The translations under genes and the position numbers were made by a program. Of a stretch of DNA of 64,000 nucleotides, positions 1 through 9,942 are shown piece after piece; positions within the stretch are counted from its first letter, which is position 1, and the number at the start of each line of letters is the position of its first letter. The DNA comes from Panonychus citri. Taxonomy: Eukaryota; Arthropoda; Arachnida; Trombidiformes; Tetranychidae. The notes beneath the pieces were generated by a model. That model had not been told where the DNA came from. It did no database searches and was given only the letters and a program-made list of their open reading frames with translations. The stretch lies in contig NW_026515482.1 in assembly GCF_014898815.1 (NCBI RefSeq), forward strand, positions 1,488,001-1,552,000, read 5' to 3'.

Positions 1-244
1 GTAAATTATCATCATTATTGACCAACAAAAACAATCTAATGACATGAGTTGAACTCTGGTAGATAGACACTGACAAGATTAAAGTGAAAGGGAAGCCATG
101 ATGACGATGATGATGGTGGTCAGTATGAAAAGTAACACATTTACTAACAATTGACCAGAAGCAAAAAAAGCAACAAAATTTTGATCAAAATTTTGCAACA
201 CGAAAAAACAAACTAATCAACAAATTATGTTTTCTAATTTTATT
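1..244. other. 3' flank of the forkhead fragment
   Basis: AT-rich sequence downstream (on the minus strand) of the forkhead stop codon at 245-247. I see no coding signal or RNA gene in it; it may be 3' UTR. Confidence 0.4.
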
Positions 245-680
245 TTATTTCCTTAGATTCCAATAAGAATTAACTAATCTTGAATGATTGTACACAGAAT
301 TATTTAATTGATTTGATGAATTGGGTGGAAAAACAAATGGTTGATTAACTAACGAACAATAGTTGAGTCCAATGTTGTTGTTAGGTTGAAGTGAATGAAT
401 AATTGATCGTCGAAACGAATGTTCTAATCGAGCTCGAGATGATGAAGAACTTTTTTTCGCCTCAACTTGCCTGACGATTCACCAAGAAAACTTCATTCGA
501 AGCACTTGGACCCAACATCCAATAGTTTCCTTTTCCGGGATCATCGTAACTTCTTGGCACTTTGATGAAACACTTATTCAGGGATAAATTGTGTCTTATT
601 GAATTCTGCCAACCCTGTTTATTGGAACGATGAATGTAAATTAATATTATTATGATTTTGAAAATTGTTCTTGGATCAGC
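245..680 (-). pseudogene. slp: sloppy-paired/FoxG-like forkhead domain exon, frameshifted
   Basis: The minus strand encodes the C-terminal half of a forkhead DNA-binding domain: the [19 protein letters not shown] helix-3 region followed by [12 protein letters not shown], the FoxG/sloppy-paired signature. The reading frame then slips twice. One slip is at the A4 run 487-490 (plus strand), after which [10 protein letters not shown] appears in the next frame. The other is at the T7 run 451-457, after which SSSSSRARLEHSFRR continues in the third frame to a stop at 245-247. Both parts match the normal continuation of slp/FoxG wing 2. The invariant Asp after YWML is Gly. The N-terminal half of the domain (PPYSY) was not found; the acceptor AG before 680 is the best candidate, and upstream residues align only weakly. 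Either a decayed fragment or a real exon with sequence indels. Forkhead identity is firm; paralogue assignment is probable. Confidence 0.75.
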
Positions 681-878
681 TGTTGGCGGGAAGGGGAAAA
701 TGATGACAAGGGGATGGAAACTAGAGGGAGACACACATGGTAAAGAAAGTGAAAAAGAGAGGGAAATGATCTTTGTTTATTCTTGATTCACTCTTTCTTT
801 ATTCTCTTTCTCTTTCAATTTTTTCTTTTTTCTCTCTCTTTCCCTCTAATTTTTTTACTCTCTGTATCTATTTCTCTT

Positions 879-917
<39 letters not shown>

Positions 918-1748
918 TTTGGACTCCCTTCTTCTTCTTGTTCGTGTTACTTTTTATTCTCACTCGTTCTCATCTTCATAAATTTTTTCTTCTTTTTATT
1001 CTGGTTTTCTGGTCTCACTCATTTTCTTTTTTTTTCATCTTCTCTCTCTCTCTCTCCCTCTTTCTCCTTCTGTATTTGTGATTCTCACTGAATGAATCTC
1101 CCTCACTCTATTTCTCTCTCAATCTTTATCTTCCATCTCCCCCACTAATTCTCTCTCTCTCTCTCTCTCTGTGTTTTTCTTTCTTTTCCTATGGTTCATT
1201 TTTCTTCTCAATGATCGTGAACGTCGATTGTCAACCTTTAACCAAATATTCGGGATAATTGTTAATCTTTTCCCGGTTTTATTATAAAACATTTATCATC
1301 ATTTTCTATTCTTGTGCTTTACTGGTCGTGTTTCCATTTGCTCATCATTAAAACGTCAACAACAAAAAGAACAACATTCTCTTGATAATATTTTCTTATT
1401 TTCTTATTTTCTTATTTTCATATTCTCATCTTCATCTTGGTCTTGGTCTCCATCTTAATCAACTGTAAACATCTACAAACAATCATTGTCCTTAATCAGT
1501 TTCAATTAATCACCTTCATTAGAATCTTAAAATGCTTATTGGAAAAGAGAAATAATTGTTTACCCTTAAGAGAAAAAGCTTCTTTTTCTGTTGAGCATTT
1601 TTCTCTCTTTGTTTCTATTTTTCTCTGGTTTTTTCTCTCTTTTCTCTTCACTCTCTTCACTCTCTTTCTTTCATTACTTCTCTTCTTTCTCTCTCTCTCT
1701 TTCTCTGTTGTTTCTCTGTGAGGTGTTCGTTTCTTCCTAGTGTACAAC
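681..1748. other. CT-rich low-complexity region upstream of cyclin E
   Basis: Dominated by pyrimidine tracts on the plus strand, including a pure (CT)n run near 884-914 and shorter ones near 1040-1056 and 1153-1170. It probably contains the promoter and 5' UTR of cyclin E. The open frames here are low-complexity Ser/Leu/Phe strings and not credible proteins. Confidence 0.5.
884..914. repeat. (CT)n microsatellite
   Basis: Uninterrupted CT dinucleotides on the plus strand inside a longer pyrimidine-rich block upstream of cyclin E. Confidence 0.9.
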
Positions 1749-3685
1749 ATGGAGACTCAACCAGGAATTCTAACACCCAATGTGACTCAGTCTTGTTCAT
1801 CTTCTTCCCGCCGAGTTCGTCCTTCACCTTTGCCCACACTGAACATGAGTGACTCAACAGAAATGTGGGAATCCATGATTAATATCAAGGAGATTTATTG
1901 TCGTGATAGTCACTTGTTGGCCAAACATCCGAACATCACACCGAGGATGAGATCGATTCTGTTGGACTGGCTGAGTGAAGTGAGTGAATTGTTCAAACTG
2001 CACCGAGAGACATTTTATTTGGCCCTTGATTTTGTGGACCGATACTTGACCAAGAAGAGTGACCTTCCTCGGCAACAGTTGCAATTGATCGGGACCACTT
2101 GTCTCTTTATCGCTGCCAAAATTGAGGAAGTGTATCCACCAAAGAGCACTGAGTTCGCCGCAGTCACTGATGGAGCTTGTACCGATTGCGAGATATTCAG
2201 TCAAGAACTAGTCATCATGGAGACACTGAAATGGTCACTTCATCCGGTGACAGTGAACAAATGGTTGTCGATTTTTATGCAAATTTATTCGATTCTGAGA
2301 AGGAGAACAATCGAGATCCAGAGGCTCGTTCGACCGAGAGAAATTTCTAATTCCAAATTACAGTGCAACGTTTTTCGTCCAAGTGGCTCATCTGATCGAC
2401 TTGTGCATGTTGGACATTGGATCTTTGCAATATAATTACGATGTTATCGCAGCATCGGCGTTTTATCATTTCACCGATGAAGAAACAGTTTATTCTTGTA
2501 AGTAAGTTTTCTTTTCTTTCGATATTGGAACCAGTTATTTACAACTTTTTCTTTTTCTCTCTCTCTCTTTCTCTTTCTCTCTCTCTTTCTTTCTTTCTCT
2601 GTTATTTCTTTCTTTTTATCCTCGTTTTCTCCTTTATTCCATCTTCCTCTCCCTCCTTCTCCTTCTCCTCTTACTTCTCCCTTTTCTATCTTCCACCTTC
2701 TTTCTTCTCTCTTCTTTTCCATAGGATTCAAACATCCAGATATCAGGGACTGTATCATTTGGATGACACCTTTGCATTGGCGGTTCGAGAACGGAATGAT
2801 TGAGCCAAAAGTACCAGCGAATGTTACAAATGGCTCTTGGTCCAATATGCAATATCACACAGTCGATTTAACTTTGTTGGTTAGTATTTATTTCATTTTT
2901 TTCCCCAATCAATTATCTTTTCTAATTTATAAAATATTTTCTTATTTAAAATATTTCAGGAACGAGCTCACATGAAACAAATCGATCTAACTGAAGACAG
3001 TAGCGATGAATCAGTAGCTCCATCAATGCCTCCATCTCCACTTAGTAGTAGTCCATTTAATGCAAAGTCAAAGGTTCCATTAAAAGTTAAACGGGATAAT
3101 AATAATAATAATAGTAATAATAATGGACCAATAACAATATCATCCTCGCCAATTGCATCTTCATCAAATGCACAGATAACATCATCTCCATTACCTTTAC
3201 AATCTTTAGCATCTTCACCAGGATTAAGATCAACAGGATATTCACCAAATCCTTTATCAACTACATCATCTCCACCTCAACATAATCAAACTCAATCTTC
3301 ATCTTTAACACCTTCATCACTTGTCAACAAAAAACAAATTCAAGAAACAACAACAACAACAACAATAACAAATATTACTACAAGTAATACAAAGAAAAGG
3401 AAACGAGATCTTAACAACAACTCCAATAATAATAACGATGATTATTACGATGACACAGAATCAGAAGACGATGAAGATGCTCATCATCATCATCATCATC
3501 ATCATCACCACACTCGCCATAATCATGTTCATCACTGCAACGATAAAGAAATTAATAATAATGAAACTGAGAAAATAGAAAAGATCGAAACAAATAAGAT
3601 TCATAACACTCGACAATCTGCAAGACGAATTACAAAAAAACGTCGATCATATTCCCCACCAACTAGTAGTCCAGCGACGTTCTAA
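1749..3685 (+). CDS. CycE: Cyclin E (G1/S cyclin), interrupted by several indels
   Basis: Regulatory subunit of CDK2 that drives S-phase entry in the nucleus. The first ATG is at 1749. Exon 1 (1749-2497) encodes the N-terminal cyclin box with MRSILLDWLSEV, KLHRETFYLA and LFIAAKIEEVYPPK, then VTDGACTDCEIF, all diagnostic of cyclin E. Exon 2 is 2725-2879 and exon 3 is 2960-3685, with GT-AG borders and a CT-rich first intron. Exon 3 encodes a low-complexity acidic tail with Asn, Thr and a run of about ten His. The frame slips between about 2290 and 2340: the second cyclin fold (LIDLCMLDIG) reads one base out of phase with exon 1. It slips again at about 2770 and 2790, and the join to exon 2 creates a TGA unless a further base is restored. 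Residues on both sides stay well conserved, so sequencing indels are at least as likely as pseudogenisation. Confidence 0.85.
2540..2724. repeat. Pyrimidine-rich low-complexity tract in cyclin E intron 1
   Basis: Nearly continuous C/T sequence ending in the acceptor CATAG. It acts as an extended polypyrimidine tract. It is also a plausible place for assembly or polishing trouble, which bears on the indels on either side. Confidence 0.6.
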
Positions 3686-4926
3686 TACAAAATTCTATGT
3701 CAATTGTCTCTCTTCAATCACAATTAACTCGTAGATTTTACACAATTAATTAGTATAAATCACAGAAAAAGAGAAAGAGAGAGACAAAAGGACAGAAAGA
3801 CAAAGAGCACGTTCTTTATGTAAAATAATAATATTTATGCAATTGTTCATATTTATACAATCATTTCTCACTATCAACTGAAAAACGAAAAAAATCTCAC
3901 CTTCATCAACATCCTTTCATCTTCCATTTCCTCCTTATCATCAGCATCCATCTTCCGTCCACCATTTTGATATCACCAAGGTGATAAATTCAACTGCATT
4001 TTGATAAGCAAAACACAAAACAATAATGAAAATGAGTTAAATTGTGATATCTTTTACATTCGTTGTCCCAACAATTAACCTCTAACAGTAACAATCTTTA
4101 TTAATTGCTATCGTTAATCCATATATTTTTTTCATCAAACAATTAAGTTTAAATAAAGTACAATAATAAATAAAGTAAACTAAACCTGAGCCACTTATCA
4201 TTTAAATCAACTAATCCAATTTGTAAATATCCCAATTAAATTGAAACAAATGATTAACCAGAAAAAGATTAATCATCTTTCAAAGTCAATATGGATTAAC
4301 TCAATAATCAAATTAAAAGAAATCAAGATTAAGGAAAAAAAATCAAATCAATTGAAATTGATATTCAATTGGTTTTGAAATCAATTCCTCTTTTCAATTG
4401 ATTATAAGTAACAATCAACCGATATAAATAGTAATCAAAGTAACAGAATAATAATATAAATTGATTGTTGTAACTCTAAGCCAAATTAAAAAGTTATTGA
4501 TTTAGATCAAATTTCAATGATTGATAATCATCCATGTATCAAGATTATCTTAGTGATTTAATCACAATCGGAATATAATAGGAAACAATTGATTAAATCC
4601 CATTGACGTTGAATTGTGTTAACCTGATCCGGTTTGATAAAAAAAAACTGATCACAATTTGATTGTGATCAACGATAAAATGAAAATATGATTAGTTGAT
4701 TACAGTTGATTGTTGAGATTAGTTGGTCGATCAGTAAACTTACAATTACCTTTGTCTTTGTCTCTAAGTTTTTTATTAATTGTGACAACGACTTTTTTTA
4801 CTTTTGATTTTCATATTTGATTGTGTTTTAATCAAGACTGTTAAAAGATTCACATTTAATTGTGTCTCTTGCGTTGAGTGTGTTACAATTAACTAATTGC
4901 TGTTGATTTACATAAAAATTAAAAGG
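3686..4926. other. Cyclin E 3' UTR and intergenic region
   Basis: AT-rich; no credible coding sequence. The first few hundred bases are probably cyclin E 3' UTR. The rest is upstream DNA of the secreted-protein gene, with frequent CAATTA/TAATTG words. Confidence 0.5.
4152..4174 (+). terminator. Candidate poly(A) signals for cyclin E
   Basis: Three AATAAA hexamers (4152, 4165, 4169) about 470 bp after the cyclin E stop. Position fits, but in AT-rich DNA the hexamer is common. Confidence 0.35.
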
Positions 4927-7834
4927 ATGAATTTAAATTCACTTTTACACCAATCATTGTCAATCATTGGTTGTCTTTACTTAATTGCTCTGCTCCTCTC
5001 GATGACCACAGTTAATTGTAATCAAGGTAAGTTGATTCAATTTTTCATTCTCCACAACAATTAACTAATTATCCAATGGTTGACTTTATTTCAATAAGAA
5101 TCAAATGAATGGAAATACTTTAATGAATTAGGAACATCTCCAATTGATTTAACAAATAAATTAGAGGAAAAAAGAGGTGTAAGTAATTAAGTTAATTTAA
5201 TTGTTTGGAAGAAAAAGTTTTCTAATTGATTCTAATTGTTACCGTTATTTAGATTAACCTTGGACGAAAGGTAAGTTAATTATTACAATTATCTCTCTCA
5301 TTATTATATTGTAATCTTTTCATATGTAAATACAATTAACAATTAACTGGGATAATCAACATTACCAAGATGGTGAGTTTTAAACAATTAACTTGAAATG
5401 CATTTTGAAATTAACTAATTGTTCATCTATTTATTGCTAATTGTCAATCAATATTCAACTCCTGAAGATGTGCCGAGTAAGTAATCAATTGAATTTAATT
5501 AAATTAACCGAACAATTTATCTAAATTAACTTGATTGTCAATTCTCAGATAATTATGATAAATTAATATGGAAAAATTTAATTACTTGAAATATGAATTT
5601 ACTAATTATTAATTTTTTTCTCCTTCTTTTGTTAATTTGATTAATTAGATGGATCCAAGGGTGAGTTTAATTGTGATAATGTTGATGGTTTACAATTAGT
5701 TTTATTAATTGTTAATTGCTTTTAAATTATATCACTTGGAAATGATGGGAAATTGAATTTTCAAATTGTTAACAATTACCAACAATTAAAAACATCAGAA
5801 TTGTGCTGGGGTAAGTTAATTTAATTAATTGTTTAAAAAGACAAACAATCATTTTGAAAGCAAATGATTAGGTAACTATTAATAATTACAATTAGTTAAT
5901 CATTTTTGATTCATTGTTATTATATTGGTAAAAATCAAGTTAATTTGGTTACAAGAAATTACAAATTAATCAGTGATTCTTGTCACGTTAATGATTATTA
6001 AATTAAATTTAATTCTGTTTATCTTGTAAACATAAACTAAATTAACTGATTGTTACACCATTGAGACAAAGATTATAATATAAACAAACATTTAATTAAC
6101 TAAATTGTTTCATTCCAATTGATAATAATCAACTTATATTATTAAGCTTTGAAAATAGATACAAAGTTAATTTATAACAATGAATAAATTGTCACAATTA
6201 ACAGTTGAATTTGATGTTACATCAACAAACAATTAGTTCAAACAATCAAGGTACATACATATAAATCAACTTTGATCAGGAAATACCAACAACAACAATC
6301 AATAAATTAGATAATACAATTAGCAATTATGTCAAATCCCAATCCAAGTTGAATGAATTAACTGTTAATTGTTGATGATTTTCACCATTAAGAAATCAGA
6401 TAAAACTAATTCCCAACAATTACGGATTCTAATTACAAAATGATTGAAAACATAAACTAAATCAATTTAATTGTTGATCAATGTTTGTTTGTGTTGACTG
6501 TTAAATGATTGGAAAGGAGAAAAGTTAATTGGCAATTTAAATATAAATTGTAATCCGAGTAAATTAATAACAATGATAATTTTGATTCCATTGATTAAGT
6601 AAATAGCCTGAAACATTGACAATTTAATTTAAGGATGAAAACCCAATCAAAAGCCAACCTAATGATTAGATTGTTGATTTGATCAACTCAACGAAACATT
6701 AACACAATTTACAATCAATTTAATTAGTTTGATTTGAGAAATTAAACAAATTCTTGTTTTCCGAAAACTCGTCAGAAATTGTTTACGATTTTTCAACTGC
6801 ACAATTAGCTAATTGTCATCATTAAGATTGCGGTGGAAAAGTTATCATTAGTAAGGAAAGAAAATTTTTCTCATGTTATACAGATTCGAGGGTTCGAACT
6901 AGAAAAAAGTTCTAATCGTTTACCTGTCAAGTTGAACAACATTTTCACGAACAATTTGGTAAACATTTATTTCTATTATTTTTATGATTGATTATCATGT
7001 TTAATATGAGAGCGAAAAAAAGTAGCAAATTGATTGTTCGAAGTTTTGTTTTTTTCTCCACATCAAATTAACTTAATTGTTGTGATTAATTGTTGAACAT
7101 TATTCGTGTGTTTATCTCAAGCTTCTTGCCGATACGAGTCCATACCAACGAAACGTAGTGTACCGACGAGCTGAGGGTTTCCTTCACCCTGATTCTGATT
7201 CTGTAAGTTTCATTTTTCACCCTGAATTTCATCATGAAATCCAACATGGCAATGATTAGCTAATTATCTTCACACTTACATTTGATTATTCATCTAATAT
7301 TAAACAGAGAGACTCAATTTCCCGATCATTGGATTCCAGGTTACCAATACTTCCTGATAATGGGTAAGCAATTTAACTGAATTAACCTTCAAAAAGTTAA
7401 TCATCACAATGTAAACAATTTAAATTTTATTTCAAGAGTAACAATTTAAATGTTTCCCGGTGATTTAATGAAAAGTAGATCACAATTTTTTGTTTTTCTT
7501 ATTGTTGATCTGATTTCAACTCATTGATTCATATGAGATCATGAAGTTTGATCAATTTTAATTACAATTTATATTTATATCATTAGGACCAAAGCTTTGA
7601 CAATATTGAGTATGTTTACTTAATATTGTCAAATAATCAAGTTAATCTGATTCAAGATTCAACAATTTTGATGGTTTACAATTTGATTAACTGTCAATCA
7701 ATCAATCAGCAACCAACCAATATGATAAATAATGCTTATATTGATAAGCTTATTTAGTCGACTAAATTAAAATTATTTGGAAATTAATTTATGAACTTTT
7801 TTTTCTGTTTTCATTTCCTTTCAGACGATATTGA
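4927..7834 (+). CDS. Putative secreted peptide/protein built with microexons, unrecognised
   Basis: I do not recognise the family. Exons inferred from GT-AG borders: 4927-5026, 5099-5178, 5253-5270, 5370-5372, 5468-5476, 5649-5660, 5799-5810, 7122-7202, 7308-7363 and 7825-7834 (stop TGA). The lengths sum to 381 nt, giving 126 residues in one frame. Residues 1 to about 33 form a signal peptide (hydrophobic SIIGCLYLIALLLSM, then TTVNCNQ). Residues 58-59 are KR, a prohormone-type cleavage site, followed by GINLGRK, in which GRK resembles an amidation/cleavage signal. Two cysteines come from two different microexons (MCR and NCAG). A second dibasic site, VVYRR, lies in the 81-nt exon. A secreted neuropeptide or toxin-like precursor is the natural guess, but that is inference. 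The first, second, eighth and ninth exons are the best supported; the 3-nt exon and the tiny last exon are the least certain. Confidence 0.6.
5253..5810 (+). other. Cluster of five in-phase microexons (18, 3, 9, 12, 12 nt)
   Basis: Each candidate exon is an AG followed after 3-18 nt by GTAAGT or GTGAGT. Donors are at 5271, 5373, 5477, 5661 and 5811, plus the preceding exon donor at 5179. Every exon length is a multiple of three and all flanking introns are phase 0, so any subset can be skipped without breaking the frame. Six such strong donors in about 660 bp is far above what base composition would give. Introns between them are roughly 90-170 bp. Confidence 0.65.
5811..7121 (+). other. Intron of the microexon gene
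   Basis: AT-rich intron of about 1.3 kb from GTAAGT to CTCAAG. I found no further microexon with both a strong donor and a near acceptor. Confidence 0.5.
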
Positions 7835-9201
7835 TAATCTTAGGAATGAAACTCAGTTCATGATGGTTACATGGGTGATGGGAGCTTTTTATTAACTCTT
7901 CCTTTGCATCAAATGAATTGGAAGTTGAAAAGTTCATGATAGAAAATGAATAATAAATAATAACCCTCAACATAAAAACGAAGCTTATTTTACATTGGAG
8001 AGAAAATAAATTCCAACTTGAATTGAACTTTTCTCCACAATTCGATAGCATAATGAGAATTACATGATGTCTCTCTCTCTCTCTCTCTCTTCTATCATCA
8101 TTATCATCATTTCGGTGTAAACAAAAATCTGACAATGAGTCAGTATCATGAAGAAAATTCAATTTCCATAAGAAAGAAAAAATTTATCACCATAAATTCA
8201 TCTAAAGTTTCATGTTTTGGTTTTCTTATTGACTAAATATCCTTCTCACTCTCTCTCTCTCTCTTCCTCTTTAATAATTATTCAATTGTAATTATCTTTG
8301 ATTAATTGATTAATTGATTGAGCTGATTGTGATGATTTAATTCAATTAACTTTCTATTTTGTTTGTCTTGTTGTCTATAGATTAGTAAGTTGATCAATAA
8401 AAAAAAACAAATAAGTTCATTGAATGTCAAACTTTTTCATCGTTTTCCCAATCCACCAAATTGTAAACAACAACAACAACAACCAATTAACTTGATAATA
8501 TTTCAATCAATTAAAAATGAGTAGAGAAAAAGTTTCCATTGAACTTTATTCAGTTTCATATATATTTACATGTCAACATGGTGATTGTTAGTATGACATT
8601 GATTGGAAAACAACATTTGATTTGATCAAAAGAAGAAGGAAAAAAAGCTCAGATATTTATATGTGAATAGGAATTGATGAGAATAAAATTTCACAGAATT
8701 TATCTTTTCTTTTTTTCTTCTATTCTAAAGTTGAAATTGTGATTATTTCCTCCATGAGAATGCTGATTATTCAGGAAAAAGATTGAAACTTCCGATAGTA
8801 AATAAAGTTACTTTTTGATTTCTTTTTATTTACTTAACCCTGGATAAGTTTTACCATCTTAATGATATTCAATCATCATGATGAGAGATAAATTTAAATG
8901 CACAAATTTCAATTCCATCTGAATACTGAGAAAAATCATCACCATGAATTCCTCATGATTTATGTAACAAAGTATTCAAATGAAACATTTAGAAGACAAG
9001 AAAACAAAAACATAAATGAAGTAAAAGCTTTAAAGAAATTAAAATACAATTAAGTTAATTGTAGATAGATAATTAATCAACCATCATTAGCTGAATCATT
9101 AGACTTGTTAATTTCTTGCTTTTTTTTATACATAATCAAGTTAATCAGATTCTCTGGATGGTTTAATCATAATTTAAGTGAATTATGATGATGATAAATC
9201 A
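7835..9201. other. Convergent intergenic region, 3' UTRs of the flanking genes
   Basis: Lies between the plus-strand microexon gene and the minus-strand receptor gene, which are tail to tail. It holds CT runs (8072-8090, 8250-8265) and AATAAA hexamers for both strands (for example near 8826 for the minus strand). No credible ORF. Confidence 0.5.
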
Positions 9202-9942
9202 TCACAAGGCTTCAACTGTTTGTTTACAATTAGAATCGTTTGTATGTTGAACAGTAAATCGTAAAATTTTAGGTCCATTGATCAATTGATTACTCGAATT
9301 GATTGTGGCAACGACATTGGTTGGACTAATTGTTGTGCTGGTGGACGAGTTGGTATTGGTCATCATCGTAGTGGTCATTGAATCAACATTGGTAACAACA
9401 TGATTCTCATCAATATTACAATTTAAATTATCAACACTATTTGTCTCTTGATTATTGTTAATTGTATTACTAATACATGAATTATCATTAATAGCATTTT
9501 TTTTACTATTAATATTGTTATTATTTGGTGTTGGCTTTGGCGTTGTTGGTGTTGTTGATTTAGATTTAAATTGTTGCTGGTTAATTATGTTATTAGCGTT
9601 GTTTGTGTGATTGGTTAGAAATGTGTTACTGTGTAAATTGTTATTCCTAATTGAGTTACCCATTGAAACGTGAATTGAGGCCAAAGGTACATCTAAATGT
9701 CTCCGTCTTCGTCGGGTATCACAGGATAACATACGTTTAAAGGCTCGACGAAACTTGACCGAAAGTGCATTGTAAAGTATCGGGTTAATTGCTGAATTAA
9801 CAAATATCATCGTTTTACAAAACATTAAATACCAAAGTTCCATGTATCTTTGTTCAGCCATTGAATTATACACCAGGAGGGCACGATAAGGTAACCATAG
9901 GGTGGCAAAAACGGCGACAATTACAACCAACATTTTGACAAC
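9202..9942 (-). CDS. Receptor exon 3: TM6, TM7 and C-terminal tail
   Basis: Begins after the acceptor CTTTAG with VVKMLVVIVAVF, the TM6 start seen in TRH receptors. It carries CWLPY-like LWLPY, then FCKTMIFVNSAINPILY in TM7 and FRRAFKRMLSCD at the membrane-proximal tail, where the Cys may be palmitoylated. The following tail of about 160 residues is Asn/Thr-rich and poorly conserved, ending in a TGA at 9202-9204. Confidence 0.88.
   Translation of the reverse strand, partial: VVKMLVVIVAVFATLWLPYRALLVYNSMAEQRYMELWYLMFCKTMIFVNSAINPILYNALSVKFRRAFKRMLSCDTRRRRRHLDVPLASIHVSMGNSIRNNNLHSNTFLTNHTNNANNIINQQQFKSKSTTPTTPKPTPNNNNINSKKNAINDNSCISNTINNNQETNSVDNLNCNIDENHVVTNVDSMTTTMMTNTNSSTSTTISPTNVVATINSSNQLINGPKILRFTVQHTNDSNCKQTVEAL

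Noticed and set aside
773..1091. Two overlapping plus-strand open frames of 102 codons
   Set aside because: They read through CT-rich low-complexity DNA and give Ser/Leu/Phe strings with no domain.
6880..6915. tRNA-like GGTTCGAAC (T-arm word)
   Set aside because: No D-arm, anticodon arm or acceptor stem could be built around it.
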